Source of the DNA: Lentisphaeria bacterium
Lineage (GTDB): Bacteria; Verrucomicrobiota; Lentisphaeria; Oligosphaerales; Lenti-02
DNA length: 9,542 nt
NCBI GenBank assembly: GCA_023145395.1
Contig: JAGLDW010000150.1
Coordinates: 1 to 9,542, forward strand
Direction: 5' to 3'
The notes beneath the pieces were generated by a model, which saw only the letters and a program-made list of their open reading frames with translations, did not search any database and was not told where the DNA came from. This document shows, piece after piece, positions 6,949 to 9,542 of the stretch; the first letter of the stretch is position 1, and each line of letters starts with the position of its first letter. The position numbers were made by a program, and so were the translations under genes.

Positions 6949-8307
6949 ATGCCAGACCCAATCCATTCTTTTTTCAACACGGACCTGATCATTGTCGGTG
7001 GTGGCGCGGCCGGGCTTGCGGCGGGGATCACAGCGGGCGAGACCGGGCTGCGTGTGTGCATTCTCGAGCGCAGGCACCGCGCCGGTTTGAAGATACTCCT
7101 CTGCGGCAACAACCGCTGCAATGTGACGCATGACGCGGATCTTGGCGGAATGCTCGAGGCCTACGGGGAACCCGTCGCGGAATTTCTGCAGCCTTCGCTG
7201 GACGCCTTTCCTCCCGCTCGGTTGCGCAGCTGGTTTGCAGCGGGGGGGCTCCGCACCGCCGTGCACCGGGATGGACGCGTGTTCCCGCAATCCGAGAAAG
7301 CGGACGATGTCGTCCACTTCTTCACAGATCGTCTGCGGGAACTTGCGGTGCCGCTGGTTCTGAACTGCCCGGTGGAGGCGATCCGTGCCATCACCGACGG
7401 GTTCGAGGCGGAGACTGCGAACCTGACGCTGCGCTCGCGTTTCCTGCTTCTTGCGACGGGGGGGGTAAGCTACCCGAAAACAGGGTCCGTCGGCGACGGA
7501 CAGCGTTTCGCAAAAGCGCTGGGTCACCGCGTCGCACCCTACCGAGCGGGACTTGCGGGCGTCGAGTTTCGACAGGAATGGACGCAACGTGTCGGCGAGA
7601 CGAGCCTCCCTGCCACCGAAGTGCGCATTTTGTCCGCGGGGCGCCACGTCGCGACCACATATGGAGAGATTCTCCTCACTCGCTCCGGTGCGCGCGGACC
7701 GGCGATGGTGAACGCCAGTCGAATCATCGCGCGGGAGACTCTCCGAGATGTCTCCTTCGATGTTGATCTGCATCCCGGTCTGGATGAGAAAGCACTTGTG
7801 GCGCGTATGCCGAACAGGGGAGGATCCCCGGCTGCAGCCATCGTGAAGATGGGCTTGCTCCCGGATGGCGTCGCACGCGATTTCCTGAAAAACGCCCTGA
7901 GGGGAGAGGGGTCCGATGCCGCGGGAATCGCGCGGGCACTCAAGCACTGGCGGCTCGAACTGAAAAGCATTCGCCCCCTGAAGGAGGCGATGGTCACGGT
8001 CGGCGGAGTGGTGTTGGAGGACATCGACCCCGCATCCATGGAATCGCGCAAGCGCCCAGGCTTGTACTTTGCGGGGGAGGTGATGGACGTCGATGGTCCG
8101 ACGGGGGGGTACAATCTGCACGCCGCTTTCTCGACTGCGCGGCTGGCCGTCGCCTCCATCGCGAGGCGCCTCGGGAAAGAGTTGCCTCCCATTGCCTCCC
8201 CTCGTCCGGAGCGTCACCCGCGCGGCAACCGCCCACGCGGATCCGGCGGTTCCCGCACCCCCCGCTCTGGAGGCGCCCGAAGAACGGGCCGGCGTCGGCG
8301 TACTTAG
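6949..8307 (+). CDS. HI0933/YhiN/BaiN-family FAD-dependent oxidoreductase with Arg/Gly-rich tail
   Basis: A 452-residue flavoprotein. The N-terminal FAD-binding Rossmann motif is DLIIVGGGAAGLAAG (12-26) with Glu40 at the end of the second strand. LLCGNNRCNVT (50-60) corresponds to the GGGRCN signature of this family. ATGGVSYPKTGS is at 169-180. The C-terminal FAD site is GLYFAGEVMDVDGPTGGYN (371-389). Members are annotated as aminoacetone-oxidase-like or NAD(P)/FAD-dependent oxidoreductases; one characterised relative, BaiN, reduces bile-acid intermediates, but the substrate here is unknown. It is expected in the cytoplasm. Residues about 418-452 are a basic, low-complexity tail rich in Arg, Gly, Pro and Ser, beyond the normal end of the family. 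The ATG at 6949 is chosen because GGAAG (6937-6941) lies 7 bases upstream and the FAD motif begins at residue 12; an upstream in-frame TTG at 6859 is unlikely. Runs of seven or eight G encode three Gly-Gly pairs. Confidence 0.93.
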   Translation: MPDPIHSFFNTDLIIVGGGAAGLAAGITAGETGLRVCILERRHRAGLKILLCGNNRCNVTHDADLGGMLEAYGEPVAEFLQPSLDAFPPARLRSWFAAGGLRTAVHRDGRVFPQSEKADDVVHFFTDRLRELAVPLVLNCPVEAIRAITDGFEAETANLTLRSRFLLLATGGVSYPKTGSVGDGQRFAKALGHRVAPYRAGLAGVEFRQEWTQRVGETSLPATEVRILSAGRHVATTYGEILLTRSGARGPAMVNASRIIARETLRDVSFDVDLHPGLDEKALVARMPNRGGSPAAAIVKMGLLPDGVARDFLKNALRGEGSDAAGIARALKHWRLELKSIRPLKEAMVTVGGVVLEDIDPASMESRKRPGLYFAGEVMDVDGPTGGYNLHAAFSTARLAVASIARRLGKELPPIASPRPERHPRGNRPRGSGGSRTPRSGGARRTGRRRRT

Positions 8308-8332
8308 GGTCCGCGCGAGAATAACTTCACAG

Positions 8333-8348
8333 TCATCCCACAGGATGA
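8333..8348 (+). terminator. Weak hairpin after the FAD oxidoreductase gene, possible terminator
   Basis: TCATCC-CACA-GGATGA forms a 6-base stem with a 4-base loop, 25 bases after the stop codon. No T-run follows, so intrinsic termination is doubtful. It abuts the first octamer array directly and may belong to that repeat structure. Confidence 0.25.
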
Positions 8349-8380
8349 TGGAGTGGTGGAGAACTGGAAAGTTGGAGGGC
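8349..8380 (+). repeat. Octamer tandem array, four units of TGGAGNNN (forward)
   Basis: Four contiguous 8-base units: TGGAGTGG, TGGAGAAC, TGGAAAGT, TGGAGGGC. The first five bases are conserved apart from one A for G in the third unit, and the last three vary. It is the mirror of the array at 8492-8523. Confidence 0.6.
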
Positions 8381-8491
8381 TGCTCCTGAGCTTGAACTGC
8401 ATTGTGCAGCAACGTCCGAAGACCAACCAATTGGGACTGGGAATTTGCACTTTCAGCACCATTCCGAAAATCTGAAACTCGTTGATCTCAA

Positions 8492-8523
8492 ACACTCCAT
8501 TCCTCCAATCCTCCAGTCCTCCA
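8492..8523 (-). repeat. Octamer tandem array, four units of TGGAGNNN (reverse)
   Basis: Read on the minus strand, four contiguous units: TGGAGGAC, TGGAGGAT, TGGAGGAA, TGGAGTGT. The shared core is TGGAG and the array is in inverted orientation relative to 8349-8380, with 111 bases between the two. Confidence 0.7.
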
Positions 8524-8635
8524 TGAAGTCGCTGTGATTTCCCGCCGGATGCCTGCTTGTCATTTGTCGGTCGATTTTGTGGATCCAATGGGCATATTAG
8601 CCGACCAACACGGCATTCAGAGCCCCAACCAGACT

Positions 8636-8642
8636 AGAGGAG
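8636..8642 (+). promoter_or_regulatory. Ribosome binding site for the SSS symporter gene
   Basis: AGAGGAG lies 10 bases before the ATG at 8653. It supports this start over later in-frame ATG codons in the first 17 residues. Confidence 0.6.
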
Positions 8643-8652
8643 TCGCATTTCA

Positions 8653-9542
8653 ATGTTTGAGAGTGCAATGAACTGGATGCAGATGCAGCCGACCGGCCGC
8701 ATGATCGAGTATGCCGTGATCGCGGGATACCTAGTCGTCCTGGTGGCGGTGGCGCTGGTCTTCAGACGCTTCAACGAGAACGTCAGCGACTACTTCCGCA
8801 ATGGCTGCAAAGGCACGTGGTGGCTGGTGGGTATGAGCGGCTTCATGGCCTCCTTCAGCGCCTGGACCTTCACGGGCGCGGCGGGAGTAGCCTACAGCAA
8901 CGGCTGGTCGATCATGATCATCTTCATCGGCAATGTGCTGGCGATGCTGCTGAACGCGGCATTTCTCGCGCCGTGGTTCCGCCAATTGCGTGCCATTTCC
9001 GGGCCGGAAGTCATCAAGATGCGCTTTGGTGTTTCGACACAGCAGTTCTACGCCTGGCTGACATTTTTCACCTACTTCATCGGGGCCTCTCTCCAGCTCT
9101 ACGCACTGGCTGCATTCTGCTCCGCCGTCTTCCAGTACCAGGTTGGCGCGGTGATCGTCTTCGTTGGCTGCGTGGTTCTCTTCTACTCTCTGCTGGGCGG
9201 TTCCTGGGCCGTCATGGCCACGGACTTCATCCAGAGCCTGATTCTGATCCCCATGACCGTGTTGGTCGCCTGGCTGTGCCTCCGCCAGTTCGATGGAGGA
9301 CTTTTTGGATTCTTCCAGGCGATCCAGGACCAAGGCCTGTCGAAGCAGTTCAGCATCATCAAGCCCTTCGATCCGAGCAAGTTCATCGACTACAGCTGGG
9401 TCTGGATCATCGGCATGTGGATCAACCAGTGCCTAGGGCAGAACGCCATTGGCGCCGCCCCCCGCTATTTTGCAGTCAAGGACGGTAGCGAAGCACGAAA
9501 AGCCGCGTTGATTGCGGCTGTTTGCATGGCACTGGGGTGTCT
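8653..9542 (+). CDS. Sodium:solute symporter (SSS family), N-terminal part, cut by window edge
   Basis: About 296 codons are visible; the gene runs off the right edge. The protein is strongly hydrophobic with several membrane helices (about 18-37, 86-107, 133-160, 164-181, 195-210). Family motifs include SGFMASFSAWTFTGAAGVAY (62-81), the conserved helix carrying small residues and Gly before the substrate/sodium site; GPEVIKMRFG (117-126), matching the PE-x-x-x-x-RFG loop; and GGSWAVMATDFIQ (182-194), the classic GG-x-x-AV-x-x-TD-x-x-Q motif. It should import a solute, often a sugar, sugar acid, amino acid or sialic acid in this family, coupled to sodium across the inner membrane. The substrate cannot be deduced here. 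Nearby secreted DUF4838 and Gfo/Idh genes make a carbohydrate plausible, but they are several kilobases away and separated by unrelated genes. The usual family length is about 450-600 residues, so roughly half is visible. Confidence 0.92.
   Translation, partial: MFESAMNWMQMQPTGRMIEYAVIAGYLVVLVAVALVFRRFNENVSDYFRNGCKGTWWLVGMSGFMASFSAWTFTGAAGVAYSNGWSIMIIFIGNVLAMLLNAAFLAPWFRQLRAISGPEVIKMRFGVSTQQFYAWLTFFTYFIGASLQLYALAAFCSAVFQYQVGAVIVFVGCVVLFYSLLGGSWAVMATDFIQSLILIPMTVLVAWLCLRQFDGGLFGFFQAIQDQGLSKQFSIIKPFDPSKFIDYSWVWIIGMWINQCLGQNAIGAAPRYFAVKDGSEARKAALIAAVCMALGC

Larger units (their letters stand above)
8308..8652. other. 345-base intergenic region with inverted octamer arrays
   Basis: This gap separates the FAD oxidoreductase from the symporter gene on the same strand. 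It contains a small hairpin (8333-8348), two inverted arrays of 8-base units (8349-8380 and 8492-8523), a CTGCA-TTG-TGCAG hairpin at 8397-8409, and a leader of about 130 bases before the symporter start in which no clear promoter is seen. Its base composition is less GC-rich than the flanking genes. No convincing gene is present. Confidence 0.7.

Noticed and set aside
6931..8430. 499-codon open frame on the minus strand
   Set aside because: It lies opposite the FAD oxidoreductase, has no recognisable motifs, and is a shadow of GC-rich codons; the plus strand shows clear conserved FAD motifs.
8304..8588. 94-codon open frame on the minus strand across the octamer arrays
   Set aside because: Part of its sequence is simply translated octamer repeat (LEDWRNG), it overlaps the end of the oxidoreductase gene, and no ribosome site or family similarity is evident.

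Overview
The window is GC-rich bacterial DNA with seven protein-coding genes, two of them cut by the window edges. No rRNA, tRNA, CRISPR array or transposase gene is visible. Several features suggest a Planctomycetes/Lentisphaerae/Kiritimatiellae or Hydrogenedentes-like genome: a secreted DUF4838 protein, a Gfo/Idh/MocA dehydrogenase, a secreted PQQ-like propeller protein whose mature end begins DWPQWRG, and an SSS transporter, all near each other. This placement is inferred from gene content and style, not from a marker gene.

Region 1 (1-1674, minus strand): a tight pair made of a Gfo/Idh/MocA-type NAD(P)-dependent dehydrogenase followed 5 bases later by the N-terminal part of a secreted PQQ-like beta-propeller protein that runs off the left edge. 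A 313-base divergent intergenic region (1675-1987) separates it from region 2.

Region 2 (1988-4465, plus strand): a secreted 825-residue DUF4838 protein, probably a carbohydrate-active enzyme of unproven activity. With the dehydrogenase, the propeller protein and the SSS symporter at the right edge, it suggests scavenging of sugars or sugar acids, but the window does not prove that these genes work together.

Region 3 (4535-6850, minus strand): a DnaQ-fold 3'-5' exonuclease with an ExoX-like C-terminal module, then an MscS-family mechanosensitive channel with a signal peptide. The 168 bases between them hold a composite palindrome of about 111 bases (5925-6035). It consists of two related stem-loops in inverted orientation, with one compensatory base-pair swap, and looks like a REP doublet (REPIN-like element). 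This is the strongest non-coding signal in the window.

Region 4 (6949-8307, plus strand): an HI0933/YhiN/BaiN-family FAD oxidoreductase, divergent from the exonuclease, with an unusual Arg/Gly-rich C-terminal tail.

Region 5 (8308-8652): a 345-base non-coding stretch with two arrays of four 8-base units (consensus TGGAGNNN) in inverted orientation. It is followed by the start of an SSS-family sodium/solute symporter (8653 to the right edge).

No complete, clearly new multi-gene system can be claimed. The items most worth pursuing are the REPIN-like palindrome, the inverted octamer arrays, the divergent region at 1675-1987 and the DUF4838 protein. The many long open frames opposite real genes are shadows caused by GC-rich codon use.
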